Positions 53,963 through 64,000 of a stretch of 64,000 nt of DNA are shown piece by piece (the first letter of the stretch is position 1; each line of letters opens with the position of its first letter). The position numbers were made by a program, and so were the translations under genes. The DNA is from Parapristionchus giblindavisi (Eukaryota > Nematoda > Chromadorea > Rhabditida > Diplogasteridae). Where the stretch lies: contig CALSFV010000227.1 of assembly GCA_943737045.1 (NCBI GenBank), forward strand, positions 897,501 to 961,500, read 5' to 3'. The notes under the pieces were generated by a model. It was not told the origin of the DNA. It searched no databases and worked only from the letters and a program-made list of their open reading frames with translations.

Positions 53963-56900
53963 TCAGGACGGCGAGTAATCTCCGCACATTCTACACAATC
54001 GATCCTTCCCGTTAGGATCCGTCTTCAGGCACCGTCTACAGTATATCTGCAATGTATTGATCGATTATTGATTGATCGGTCTGTCCTTCAACAGTATCCC
54101 TTGCACAGATATCCATGAACGGTAGGGCAAACAGTTCACAACGTCTCGAGAGCGGTCATGATGTGACAGAGCAAAAAAAGTTGAGCATCGGCAGGTCATA
54201 TTTTCTAGAAATGTTAATATCCACTAGAAACTGGAAAGTGGCGGGTTCCAGTGTCCGATAAGAGCGAGAAGCACAGTGTTTCGAGAGCGATCATGGACCA
54301 TACATTGCCATACCCTCGCAATGCGAGGATTGACCCACTATATAAGGCCCATTTTAGGCCACTTGATGCGAAAGTAAGCTAAAAATGACCATTTTTTAAC
54401 TGAAAAATAACGAATTTTGTGAATCAACCCACTCTATTTCAAGAATTGGACCACTATATAAAAATAAACGGCGAGGGTACCGAAAATGTATGGTCATGGT
54501 GTGACAGAGGAAAAAAGGTAGAGCGAAAGAGAGTGCGCAAAAGTGAGAGAGCGCAGACGATGAGAGTACACCATAGTGCACCACACCGTAATTATTTGGC
54601 ATCTTGCCAAGTTTAGTATTCAGTTTGCCGCCGTTCATGGACACGACCACTGTATGGGTATCCATGAACGTTGGCAAACCGTTTGTCGGAAACGTGACGT
54701 CACGAGCGTAGGCGGAGGCGTTTTCCAAAGATCCTCCCCCCTACGCTTGTGACGTCACATTTGCCGACAAACGGTTTGCCACCGTCCATGGACACGGTCA
54801 CTGATCGCGCACACACACACTCACCTTGCCACACTTATGACAGTGCAGTCGCTTCTCGGCTCTCGTCGCGAACTCCACCGTACAGCCGGGCGAGGCGCAA
54901 TCGTCCGCGTCCCGCAACGACTGCCAGCGAACCGCGCCGCCAATCGAATCCTCCTGAACATACGGTAATCGATTCGATCGATTAGAAATACAGTAATCAA
55001 ACAATTCAAACAGGATTGGGTCCCGCACCGAACTCGCCAGGCTCCCGTCGAACACGCCGCTCTCCTGCGTCTCCTGCCGCGACAGTACGGTCTGTCGCGT
55101 GGACGCCACGCCCGGTCCGCGACTGCTGCGTCCCGTCTGGAATGCACATGATCACCGTAATCCACCGTCATCAGTACCGTAACCCACCGTCGCCATTACC
55201 CTAACCCACCGTCATCATTAGCGTAATCCACCGTCACTAATACCGTAATCCACCGTCACCATTACCGTAGCCCACATAGCTACGCCATCATTCATTGAAG
55301 CATTCATCGTGAGACCAGAAAGGGCGCGAAGGGAACGAGGATTTGAATTATTGAAACCATCTCCTCACAGGATTGTTTATACAGTGGGTCATTTTTCGAA
55401 AAATGGTGGCCGATTTAGGAAAAAAACGTTATTTTTCGCAAAAAGAGCCGTGTATCGATCCTCGAATGATATAAAGTATGATCGCAACGCAACCTACCAC
55501 TTCCCTCAACTCCGCCACCCTGGCCTCGAGCGCCGCAATGGTGGTGCGCATGACGCCAATGTGATCCAGGCTGGCCGCCAGCTGATCGTCCACCGTCTCA
55601 CGCGGCAGCACACCGTCCTCCCAGCGAGAGTACAGGGAGGTGAAGACCGCCACGGATGAGGCACGTGTCGATAGTGAGAGCAGATCGGTGAAGAGGGTAG
55701 GCTGAATCGAGTATTGATTGATTGATTTGATTCAATTTATTGATCTGTGAAGAGGGTCGGCTGAATGAGTGTATTATTGATTGATTGATTGGGCTCAATT
55801 TATTGACTGATTTGATTCAATTTATTGATCTGTGAAGAGGGTCGGCTGAATGAGAGTATTATTGATTGATTTGAACAATTATTGGCAGGTACAGAATCAA
55901 TTATTGATTGATTTGTTTATTTATTTATTCGCGAAGAGGGTGGGCTGAATCAGTGTTATTGATTGATTTGCCTATTTATTATTGCAATTATTGATTGAAA
56001 CAGACAGTTTTCTAGCAAGAAGCGAGTATACAGGCTAAGATATATCAAATACTAATAGATTAATTACAGTATCTCAACTATCGATTGATTAATTACAGTA
56101 GCTAATCAATTACCGTATTACCTCATAGAACGGATTCGCATAGTCCTCGGCGTGCATGTCAAAGTGCGTCCACAGTGACTTCGTGCGTCGTGGCACTCCG
56201 AGATCCTGAAAAGAGATCAAAGATCATTCTAAGAACAGCGCAAAGATCAAAGATCACTCTCGGATTAGATCAAAGATCAATCTCTCATAGGCGAAAAGAT
56301 CAATCTTAGATAAGGTAAAATATCAAAGATAATTCTCTCACTGGGTCAAAGATCATTCTCGGATAAGATCAAAGATCACTCTCAGAGCAGTGCAAAGATC
56401 TATCCCAGAATGGGCCAAAGATCAACAATCATTCTCAGATCAGTGCAAAGATCAAAGATCAATTTCGGACAAGAACAAAGATCAAAGATCAACGATCACT
56501 AACCTTTCGATCCTTCTCGCAGTTTCCGAGGAACGTGCCAAACTGGCACGAGTACACGTGTTCGTGCATGTGCACGAGGAAGCGAGCGTTGAACTGGAAG
56601 GCACGCGGGAATTGACGCAGAACCTAATTATTGATTGATCGATTACTGTAGATACGTATTCATTACTGTATCTATTGATTGGTTACCGAAGATATTTATT
56701 GATTGATTACAGTAAATATTCATTGATTACTGTAGATATTTACTGATTACTGTAGCCATTTACTACTCATTGTTTGGGCGAAGTCTGGTTTGTTCACGGA
56801 CAGTTAATTATTCAGCCAATAATTAAGAGATCAAAGATCAAAAACAAACCTGCCATACAGCGTCCAACCACTGCGAGAAGATTGGCGACACCTGAATATT

Positions 56901-57086
56901 GTCAGATAAATAATAGTAATAATAATAATAATAATAAAGTATGATATCAATATCGACATCTTATCCCATTCTCCCATCACTATCAACACCCCCAACTCCT
57001 ATCAAGAGCTGAAAACCTTCTCACAGCGTTTCTCTAACTCATTGAAAATTTGGCAAAATGCCAAAAGAGATACGGTATGCTGCACC

Positions 57087-57135
<49 letters not shown>

Positions 57136-59522
57136 CTGACCTCGGAGGGTATTTTTTAAGATTCATAATTAAATGTTTGAAACAATATGATAAATTCAGG
57201 AGGTAAGAAAGAAGGCTGCGTTTACTTGATCGTAGCATACAATACTTATGAGTTACGAATAAAAGACTTAAATACATTGGTAATAAAAGACTTAAATACA
57301 TGGTGCACTCACATCGTCGGCGCTCTCTCAATTTTGCCTACACTCTCTCTTTTTATCTGTCCACCATGACCGCTCTCGAAATGCCGTGCTTCTCGCCCCT
57401 ATCAGACAGCCAAACCCGCCACTTTCCAGTTTCCAGTGTTCATTAACACTTCCAGAGAATATGACTTACCGATGCAACCAGAGAATTGTGCATATAATCC
57501 AATAAATAATCGAATAATATAGCGATATTAATATATCCCTTATATCAATCAATAAACGGTATACAGTATACTACTTCCTTGGCCGCCTCGTCATTCAATA
57601 AATCGATAAATGATACAGTATACTACCTCCTTGGCCGCCTCGTCATTCAATAAATCGATAAATGATACAGTATACTACCTCCTTGGCCGCCTCGTCATTG
57701 AATAAATCGATAAATGATACAGTATACTACCTCCTTGGCCGCCTCGTCATTCTGCGCGGCAACGTGCGCGCAGCGATCGTCAAACTTGTGGCCAAAGGCC
57801 AGCCAGTCCTTCTCGATCAGAATCTGCAAAGATTATTGATGTTTATTTAGCGACATGCTCATAGGTGGACGAGTGAAAACGAATTATTATTATTATTGCA
57901 CACAGCCTTGCCTTCCGTTTCGGGGACTTGCACATAGCTTTGCCTCGCAAAAATTGAAAAATTCCCAGTCAAATCTGCTTAAAGAAATGGTCATGCGCAT
58001 AGCCTTGCCTTACAATTCCCTCGGTTTGCGAACAGCCTCCCCAACCAGCGTGCCCACCCACCGCATGCTCATGATATAATCCGACTGTATGAAGGTAGAA
58101 TAAACAGATCGCAAAATAGTGTAGGCATGGATTGATATTGAATGAGGGTAAGAAAATATTATCGACGGGCTACCATGGACCCCTTTCACCCATTTTCCCT
58201 TTTCTTATTCTTAATATGATGGAATAAAGAATAAGAATAATATTAAGATTTAGGCAATAGGAGAATCACAGCTATAGACCATACATTTTCGGTACCCTCG
58301 CAGTTATGTTTGGACCAGTTTTCGAAATATATTGGGTCGATTTAGAAAATTCGTTATTTTTCGCTTAAACATCGTCATTTTTAGCATTTTTTCTCATCAA
58401 GTGACTGAAAATAAGCCATATATAGGAGAATCACAGCCATAGACAATTCTGTTCCTTCTCTCCCATTATCACTAGTCCGAGAACATACATGGGCGCCGAC
58501 ATGGGGGGCCCCCTGTAAAATTTTGATTCTGTGGAATGCCCCCTGTAAAAAAATGAGATTTAGGCGAAAATTGGAAAAAAAGTGAAAAAGCACCGATGAA
58601 TCCATGGAATTCCCCCTGTAAAATTATCAATTTTTGTTGGAATGCCCCCTATGGAATCGAGCTCCAGGTACCCCGCCCATGTATGTCCGAGAATATCACG
58701 ATCAACACCGACGTAGCCATTCTGCCACTACAACTCTAATCTCCAACACAGTACATGGTACAGTGTACCTATGTACTATTTTAACCCGCCTACCGTAGTA
58801 CCTCGAATCCGTGAATGGTACGGTAGAATGGGTCGAGGAGGATCTGGGCCAGGGATACCGTCTGTGAGGTGCGATCCCAGCCGTCCGAGCAATGAACCAC
58901 ACACGAGGTGCCTGCAAGCACGCATTATAATCAATTCATCAGTACACAATTTATGAAAAATTACTATTATGCAATTATATACTACATAATATCGAGACAT
59001 GATTAACCTAATCAAGAATCGAAACACAATGGTGAATATACCTCCCATAGGTGGGCACGCTGGGGGAAAGGCTGTGCGCAAACCGGGGAATTGTAAGGCA
59101 AGGCTATGCGCATGGCCATTTTTTAGCAGATTTCACTGGAAATTTTCCAATTTTTGCTAGGCAAGGCTATGCGCAAGGCCCTGCAAGGGCAGGCAAGGCT
59201 GTGCGCAAAAAGAATTCGTTTTCACGCGCCCATCTATAATACCTCCTACCACCCCACCCACATTGCCCATTCATATATTTAATTGCCATTTCAAATGTTG
59301 TCACATCTGTGGATGTATGACAAAATAAATATCAAGAATATACCGTAACCCAGTACGGTATATACCTATACCGTAACCCGTATTCTGCCGTACCTGTGTG
59401 CAGGGCCTTGGCGATGAAATGTGAGCACTCCATGATGGCTCGGACGTGCTTCAGCCATCCCGAGCCCTCCAATCCCTTCAGATACTCTGAAGTGGTCCTC
59501 GCTCGTGATTGCGCTGCAATTG

Positions 59523-59574
<52 letters not shown>

Positions 59575-62500
59575 TCCATCACAATATGTTGGAGGTTAGA
59601 GAAGTGGCAAATTTGTGACGTAACGTTTGTCGCGTTTCATGGAAATACTGGTAGATCAGATTCAGCAGTTCCTTACTATTGTACTCCCCGCCGTAACCAC
59701 ACTACATCATACATTTTAATACCCTCACAATGTGAGGATTGACCCACTATATACGGCTCATTTTCATGGTAGACCCACTACATAAAGCACATTTGTTATG
59801 TGAAAGATTACAATTTAAGCGAAAAATAACGATTTTTCTAAATCGACCCACTGTATAAAAATAATTCGGTGGGGGCGCCGAAAATGTATGCACTACAGTA
59901 CTCCCCACCGTAACCACGCTACAGTACTGCTCACCTTCGACGAGCTTCGCTTGTGCATTCCTCATCACATGGATGTTCTCGATATCGAAGAACTGAAATC
60001 GTAGCCCGGCGTAGTTCCGCTCGTCCTCGAAGCCCTTCCCCTGCACCTTGTTCACCATCGCGTTCACCTGCAAGCAGTGCGCATACAGTGGCGACAACAG
60101 TGCGAATTTCTGTCAATCTGTCGATCAATCTGTCAAAATATCTATGTCTGTCTGTCAAACTCAATACCGTATGTCTGCCTGTCAAACTCAATCCATACGT
60201 CTGTCAGTCTGTCAACGTCAATACCCTAAGTCTATCTGCCAAACTCAACACCCAAAGTCTGTATGTCAAACGCAATCCATATATCTGTCTGTCAATCTCT
60301 ATCCATACGTATGTCAGTCTGTCAATCTCTATCCACATGTCTGTCTGTCTGTCAAACCCACTCACTGACCATGGGCCTCGTATCCACCAGCAGCAGTTCC
60401 TCTCCGCTCGCGTTCGTCTTCGCTATCAGCTCCATCAGCTGCTCGTCCTCCATGCATCGGGCCGAGAACCCGGTCAGCGGCTGCGCACATCTGACAATGA
60501 CAATGGGATGACAATGACAATGACAAATGGGTCAATGGGATGTGGCAATGACAATCACATATGTGTCAATGGGATGACAACGCTAATGACATGCGTCGAT
60601 GGAATGGCAATGACAATGTCCAAGGAAACAGTGACACACAACAACTCAACCTGTCAAAGTGAACACATACGCCCAGTGCAATGTACAATGGATGAATGAA
60701 TGTGAACCCTCACTAGTCCAAAAATCAATAATACAATCAATAATAGTTCTCGTAAGCCAGAGTTCACTTTGTACTACGTAGTTTGTAGTTTGCATTATAG
60801 TTTGTAGTTTGCTGCCTACCTGCACAGACTAGCTCCGGACGCCCTATGGTAGTAGGTGAGAGCCGGGAGCCGGCCCTTCGACCGGAAACTGGCCGATCCG
60901 AGCAGGATCGCGGTGGACGCGGCCGTCGGCACCCACACACGCTCCGGATACGTGTCGCAGATCTGAATGGGGATAAATCAATCTTTCAATAAATGATACA
61001 GTGTTAAATAAAATCGCGGAAACGTAGATGGAAAAGTGTAAAGCAGTTTTTTTTGCAAGATTTTAACACTACATCAACCTATTGTGGAGAAAAATGATTA
61101 CAAACATAAAATCCTAAAGATAGAACCAGTAATCAATATAGGTGAATAATCAATCAATAATATATTGATTGATTAATATCAACGTATATCAATTATTTGT
61201 TACGTATCAATCAATAAATGATAATATACTGTATGCTTGGTACGCACCGCGTAATTGCGATTCACCGCACTCTCCATCCACGCATCGTCCACGCCCTGTC
61301 GCGTGAACTCGATCGTCCACTCCAGTCGAGACCAGCCCTGCGAATAATGATGGGATACGGTACGATGACGATCGATCGATCGATCAATACTTTGATAAAT
61401 CAATCAATCAATCACTCAATTAATTTTCATCAATAAGCCAATAAATAGATACATAAATGAATCAATAAATAAGTCAATCAATCAAACGACCAATATATCA
61501 ATCAATAAATTGATTATTCAATAAATAAATCAATAATATGTACCTTGGCTTCTTCATGACCATCGCGATGATCGAAAGCGAGCAGTTCCTCGATGTTCAC
61601 TGCAAATAAATATAAATAAAATAAATAAATAAAACAAAATAATCGCTTCATCTATTCCTTTTCTCTAACAAACACCATATTGATTGAATGGCTGAGTCAA
61701 TTATGGGACTATATTTGGGGGGGGGGTCGAAAAGTATTCCACAAAGTACCAAGCCTGACCGGATTTTGAGCCAAAATTTCACAAAACTCGAAAAACCTGA
61801 CCGGATTTTGAAAACATATAACCTAGCTATTCGACCTATGTAGAGTGTTATTGATTAGTGGGCGGAGCCTAATATTGATTTTCCCCCTATCACTTACAAG
61901 GCTGCGAGCATCGTCGGATGCTCTCGAAGAGATCGCCGCACTCCTTGTCACGACGGATGAGCAGATGGAGAACCTGTAACATATAATAGAAATAATCAAT
62001 AAGGTATTGATTGTCCCATTTCATACAGTACCCAGAAATCAATCGATAATCGTGACATTTAACAGGTAAAGAAGGAGTACAAGGTATGCTACGTTTAATC
62101 GATACTTCGAGAGATTACAACAATAAATAATAATAATAATAATAATAATACCTGGAAGTGCTTGCACCTAATAGTGAGTGGACACCCCGCCACCGATAAG
62201 GGACCTCGCTCCACTGATGAGATCAGATTGTTCGCTACCTGCAATTATAATAATAATATTTATACGTATTCATGAATAAACAGTGAAACGTGTGATCGAA
62301 GAAAAATTAATTTATTTATTTGCAGAAAATAATGTTAAAAAATCAATACGAATATCACTAACCTAACAATCAATAACCTATTAAACTCCATTAAACAATC
62401 AATATCCTAACCCATAAATGAATCAATAACCTATCCGATAGATCAATCAATAACCTATCCCATATATCAATCAATAACATTTTCATTGAATCATTCAATA

Positions 62501-63094
62501 ACACTCACCCACAACTGCTTCTCTCCTGCCTCGCCCTTGAATATGAGATGCGATGTGGTGACGTGAATCGTGCCTACTATATTGCTCTCCGCTCCTCGGC
62601 CATCCACCAGCTGCACCTTGTCCACCTGCACATCAATCCGACTTCAATCAGAAATGCTTAGACAGATACCGTAACAATTCCCCACTTCAATCAATAATGC
62701 TCAGACAGATACCGTAATCTTTCCCCATTTCAATCAATAATGCTCAGACAGATACCGTAACCCCCCAAATCCAATCAACAACGTTGAGACAAAAACCGTA
62801 ATCCTCCCAATCCACGTTTCCAATAATATTCCACACATATGCCGTAATCACCAAATTTTCCTAATACCTTTGCTACAGTATCATTCTCCTACCTTGATCT
62901 CCAACTCTACAAAAGCCAGTCATAACCCTCCTTACAGTAACCTGACAAATAGTATCCGGATCATTCAGCTTTTCCTCTCCCACAATCGACTCATAGAGCC
63001 GGAAAATGCCATCCGCGAATAATGCGCCGGCTATCCGGATGTCATCCGTGTACGCTGGCAGCGATGGCGGCGGCGGGGAGCCGCCATCCGTCAT
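53963..63094 (-). CDS. mtm-6: MTM-6, myotubularin-related PI3P phosphatase (MTMR6-8 group), 19 exons
   Basis: Exons (minus): 63094-62942, 62625-62509, 62238-62152, 61973-61898, 61599-61544, 61337-61248, 60962-60820, 60490-60370, 60067-59935, 59513-59394, 58911-58802, 57823-57731, 56891-56850, 56623-56504, 56205-56122, 55701-55498, 55136-55029, 54953-54825, 54046-53963. The sum is 2070 nt, 689 aa, phases all agree. It removes the 3-phosphate from PI3P and PI(3,5)P2 on endosomes; worm MTM-6 works with the inactive partner MTM-9. PH-GRAM spans about residues 52-150. [12 protein letters not shown] and [12 protein letters not shown] are myotubularin hallmarks. The active site is [11 protein letters not shown] (nucleophile Cys373, Arg379), so it is catalytically competent. 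[20 protein letters not shown] and [10 protein letters not shown] place it in the MTMR6-8 group. A coiled coil (about 590) and a FYVE-like finger (620-689) follow. TAA directly precedes ATG 63094 in frame, which fixes the start within that exon. Confidence 0.93.
54298..54492. mobile_element. hAT-type MITE family J in mtm-6 intron 18
   Basis: CATACATTGCCATACCCTCG ... GGGTACCGAAAATGTATG. Flanks ATCATGGA and GTCATGGT agree at 6 of 8 positions, and an undisrupted relative of the target, GAGCGGTCATGATGTGACAG, is at about 54151. Confidence 0.75.
54825..54953 (-). other. FYVE-like zinc finger exon of mtm-6
   Basis: Encodes [12 protein letters not shown]...[10 protein letters not shown], continued in the last exon by IYCRRC...RLCRMCG. 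That gives eight Cys/His ligands in the FYVE order, but RLHCHKCG replaces the usual R(R/K)HHCR.CG, so PI3P binding may be weak. Confidence 0.7.
55145..55275. repeat. CCACCGTCATCATTACCGTAA minisatellite in mtm-6 intron 16
   Basis: About five imperfect copies of a 25-bp unit, CCACCGTCA(T/C).A(T/G)TA(C/G)CGTAA (approximate consensus). Confidence 0.75.
55684..55960 (-). repeat. Tandem copies of the mtm-6 exon 16 acceptor
   Basis: GAAGAGGGT(A/C/G)GGCTGAAT occurs at about 55690, 55749, 55836 and 55934, spaced 60-100 bp. On the minus strand each is ATTCAG|CC(T/G)ACCCTCTTC, the acceptor plus the first 12 exon bases. Confidence 0.85.
56212..56500 (-). repeat. TTTGATC heptamers in mtm-6 intron 14
   Basis: GATCAAAGATCA words every 20-40 bp on the plus strand, that is TGATCTTTGATC in the coding direction, ending next to the CTTTTCAG acceptor of exon 15. 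Confidence 0.8.
57092..57130. repeat. (AAT)n microsatellite
   Basis: About 13 AAT units in mtm-6 intron 12. Confidence 0.9.
57569..57740 (-). repeat. 52-bp tandem array copying the mtm-6 exon 12 donor
   Basis: Units at 57569, 57621, 57673 and the genuine junction from 57725. Each carries, on the minus strand, GACGAGGCGGCCAAGGAG|GTAGTA (exon end plus donor; the first unit reads GAAG|GTAGTA at the matching place). Confidence 0.9.
57855..58062 (-). repeat. GCGCATAGCCTTGCCT repeat, inverted partner of 59052-59240
   Basis: Reverse complement of 59052-59240 over about 190 bp (GTGAAAACGAATT, CAAAAATTG.AAAATT, CATGCGCATAGCCTTGCCTT, CAGCGTGCCCACC). It lies in mtm-6 intron 11. Confidence 0.8.
58280..58425. 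mobile_element. hAT MITE family J, right-truncated, mtm-6 intron 11
   Basis: Starts CATACATTTTCGGTACCCTC. Instead of the right TIR, it meets a second copy of the flanking sequence TAGGAGAATCACAGC.ATAGAC (58257-58279 and 58421-58444). Confidence 0.65.
59052..59240 (+). repeat. GCAAGGCTATGCGCA repeat in mtm-6 intron 10
   Basis: Multiple GGCAAGGCTATGCGCA words; the inverted partner of 57855-58062 across exon 11. Confidence 0.8.
59523..59573. repeat. (ATT)n microsatellite
   Basis: About 17 ATT units in mtm-6 intron 9, close to the exon 10 acceptor. Confidence 0.9.
59708..59890. mobile_element. hAT-type MITE family J in mtm-6 intron 9
   Basis: CATACATTTTAATACCCTCA ... GGGCGCCGAAAATGTATG; flanks CACTACAT and CACTACAG agree at 7 of 8 positions. 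Orientation opposite to the 58280 copy. Confidence 0.8.
60105..60365. repeat. GTCTGTCAAACTCAATCCATA minisatellite in mtm-6 intron 8
   Basis: Eight or more imperfect copies of a unit of about 30 bp (TCTGTCTGTCAAACTCAATAC and variants) fill most of the intron. Confidence 0.85.
62640..62800. repeat. About 45-bp minisatellite in mtm-6 intron 1
   Basis: Four copies of TTCAATCA(G)AATGCT.AGACAGATACCGTAA.C (consensus with gaps). Confidence 0.75.
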
Positions 63095-63625
63095 TTAGGA
63101 TGGATGCCTAGAGACGGCCGGAACCTGAGCCGGAGGCTAAACCGCGGACATGAGAAGGGGGTGGTGTTGATGAACAAGGAAGGCCAGGCGCACACACGCG
63201 ACATTGGGGCTGATGACTCCCTCGAGAACGAGGACCACTTGACGATTGACTAGGCATAAAATGAGATGAGAAAAGAGGAATGAGGGAGAGACGAACAGAT
63301 GGAAGGGGGGGGGGGGGCGTGGGTACTGGAAGACAATATTCATCCCACTCCACGGAGGATGAATTGATGACATACATGGGGGGGGGCAACCATACAATTA
63401 AGAACGAAGAACACGAAAGCGGAGGAAATGCCTGCCACGCCTCATATATATTTTATCTACGCCCGAGAGCGCAACGAGAACAATTAGAAAATACGAGTGA
63501 AACATAATGATACATGATGATAATGACTCTCATAAATACTATGGTGAATAAAAGGGGGGGGGTGGGGGTGCATAAGGTAAGAAATATATAGAGATAAATC
63601 AATCAGGCAAACTGGGCTCATCTTG
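63095..63625. other. mtm-6 5' flank
   Basis: Spacer between the mtm-6 start and the end of the next minus-strand gene. GGCTCAG at about 63130 on the minus strand could be a trans-splice acceptor. It contains G runs at 63306-63317 and 63556-63563. No promoter motif can be named. Confidence 0.4.
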
Positions 63626-63753
63626 TCATCGTCTGGTCTTTCTCTCATGGTGGGAGTGAGAGTAGGAGGAATTAACCGAGGAAGAGGACTCGGTGGCCAG
63701 GTTGACTCTGCTCCGAGAACCAGATGCTAGATTGCTAATGGGTATGGGTGGTG
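63626..63753 (-). CDS. Last exon of an unidentified gene running off the right edge
   Basis: Minus strand; perfect acceptor TCTTTAATTCAG, then 42 codons ending TGA at 63626. It encodes PPIPISNLASGSRSRVNLAT followed by a Ser-rich stretch and HSHHERKTRR. The composition (Ser, His, Arg tail) suggests an unstructured C terminus; no family is recognised. Codon use is GC-rich like the neighbouring genes. The preceding exon lies beyond 64000 or in the last 240 bp, where I could not define it. Confidence 0.6.
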
Positions 63754-64000
63754 CTGAATTAAAGAGATATTCTAGAGGGAGAAGGGGATGAATGCTATGA
63801 CAAGGGGATACATATAGATGTGCAACTCATGACATACTGAGATTATTGATCCGGACTAGCTCTTATGTGCCAGTCAGTATGATGTTACAATATGATGCTA
63901 ATATCATAATGTTGGAACTTCTTCGATTTCATTTCATTATTCTTGAACTCTAATTCGCCACCACAACCGAGAAGAGGGTCGGTTACTATACGAAATCATT

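Noticed and set aside
54749..55204. Plus-strand GC-rich frames of 60-80 codons (Arg/Pro-rich)
   Set aside because: Antisense shadows of mtm-6 exons 17 and 18, whose minus-strand frame has correct splice sites and homology.
58018..58080. Possible extra mtm-6 exon reading [18 protein letters not shown]
   Set aside because: Exons 11 and 12 already join in phase and match the family without it, and the segment belongs to a repeat also present at 59052-59240.
60105..60365. Regularly spaced repeats resembling a CRISPR array
   Set aside because: Imperfect tandem minisatellite inside an mtm-6 intron; spacing and units vary.

Overview
This is nuclear DNA from a nematode. The evidence is many small exons (40-200 bp), GT..AG introns with short pyrimidine tracts ending in TTTCAG-like acceptors, trans-splice-type acceptors just before start codons, and proteins that read as nematode orthologues (EAT-4/VGLUT, BUD23, MTM-6, a FAR-like secreted protein). 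A clade V species, possibly a diplogastrid, fits; this is inference only. From memory, eat-4, the BUD23 orthologue and mtm-6 all lie on C. elegans chromosome III, so the right half may be a conserved linkage block.

Layout. 1-17.8 kb: repeat-dominated, with no confidently recognised host gene (one doubtful small gene at 4.6-5.6 kb). It holds palindromic MITEs, tRNA-derived fragments, a decayed Penelope-like element, and a 6.5-kb stack of transposons. In the stack a 5'-truncated LINE entered an older repeat, its (TA)n tail then took two palindromic Tc1-type elements and a mariner, and the mariner took a MITE. An uninterrupted copy of the host repeat at 540-884 proves the order. 17.9-19.5 kb: an unidentified multi-exon gene (minus). 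21.6-23.8 kb: a FAR-like gene (minus, 7 exons). 24-34.7 kb: gene-poor, with TTAA-type MITEs and long CTCCCT hexamer tracts. 34.77-43.03 kb: eat-4 (plus, 20 exons, 598 aa, intact). 43.2-48.8 kb: a rearranged interval with a direct duplication carrying a second copy of the last BUD23 exon, a LINE, and an inverted copy of eat-4 exon 14. 48.5-52.9 kb: BUD23 (minus, 11 exons, 285 aa). 54.0-63.1 kb: mtm-6 (minus, 19 exons, 689 aa). 63.6-63.75 kb: the last exon of another minus-strand gene that runs off the right edge.

The eat-4, BUD23, mtm-6 and FAR-like models were built exon by exon; every junction keeps phase and each total is divisible by three. The genes are not a functional unit: EAT-4 loads glutamate into synaptic vesicles, BUD23 methylates 18S rRNA, MTM-6 removes 3-phosphates from endosomal phosphoinositides, and FAR proteins carry fatty acids and retinol outside cells.

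Main points of interest: (i) the inverted eat-4 exon copy differs at 10 sites, all synonymous, yet both splice sites are lost; (ii) TTTGATC heptamers in introns always lie on the sense strand in three genes of both orientations; (iii) splice junctions are repeatedly copied in tandem (eat-4 exon 8, BUD23 exon 10, mtm-6 exons 12 and 16, and the unidentified gene); (iv) TA- and TTAA-targeting elements stack on each other's target sites; (v) inverted repeats flank the catalytic exon of mtm-6.
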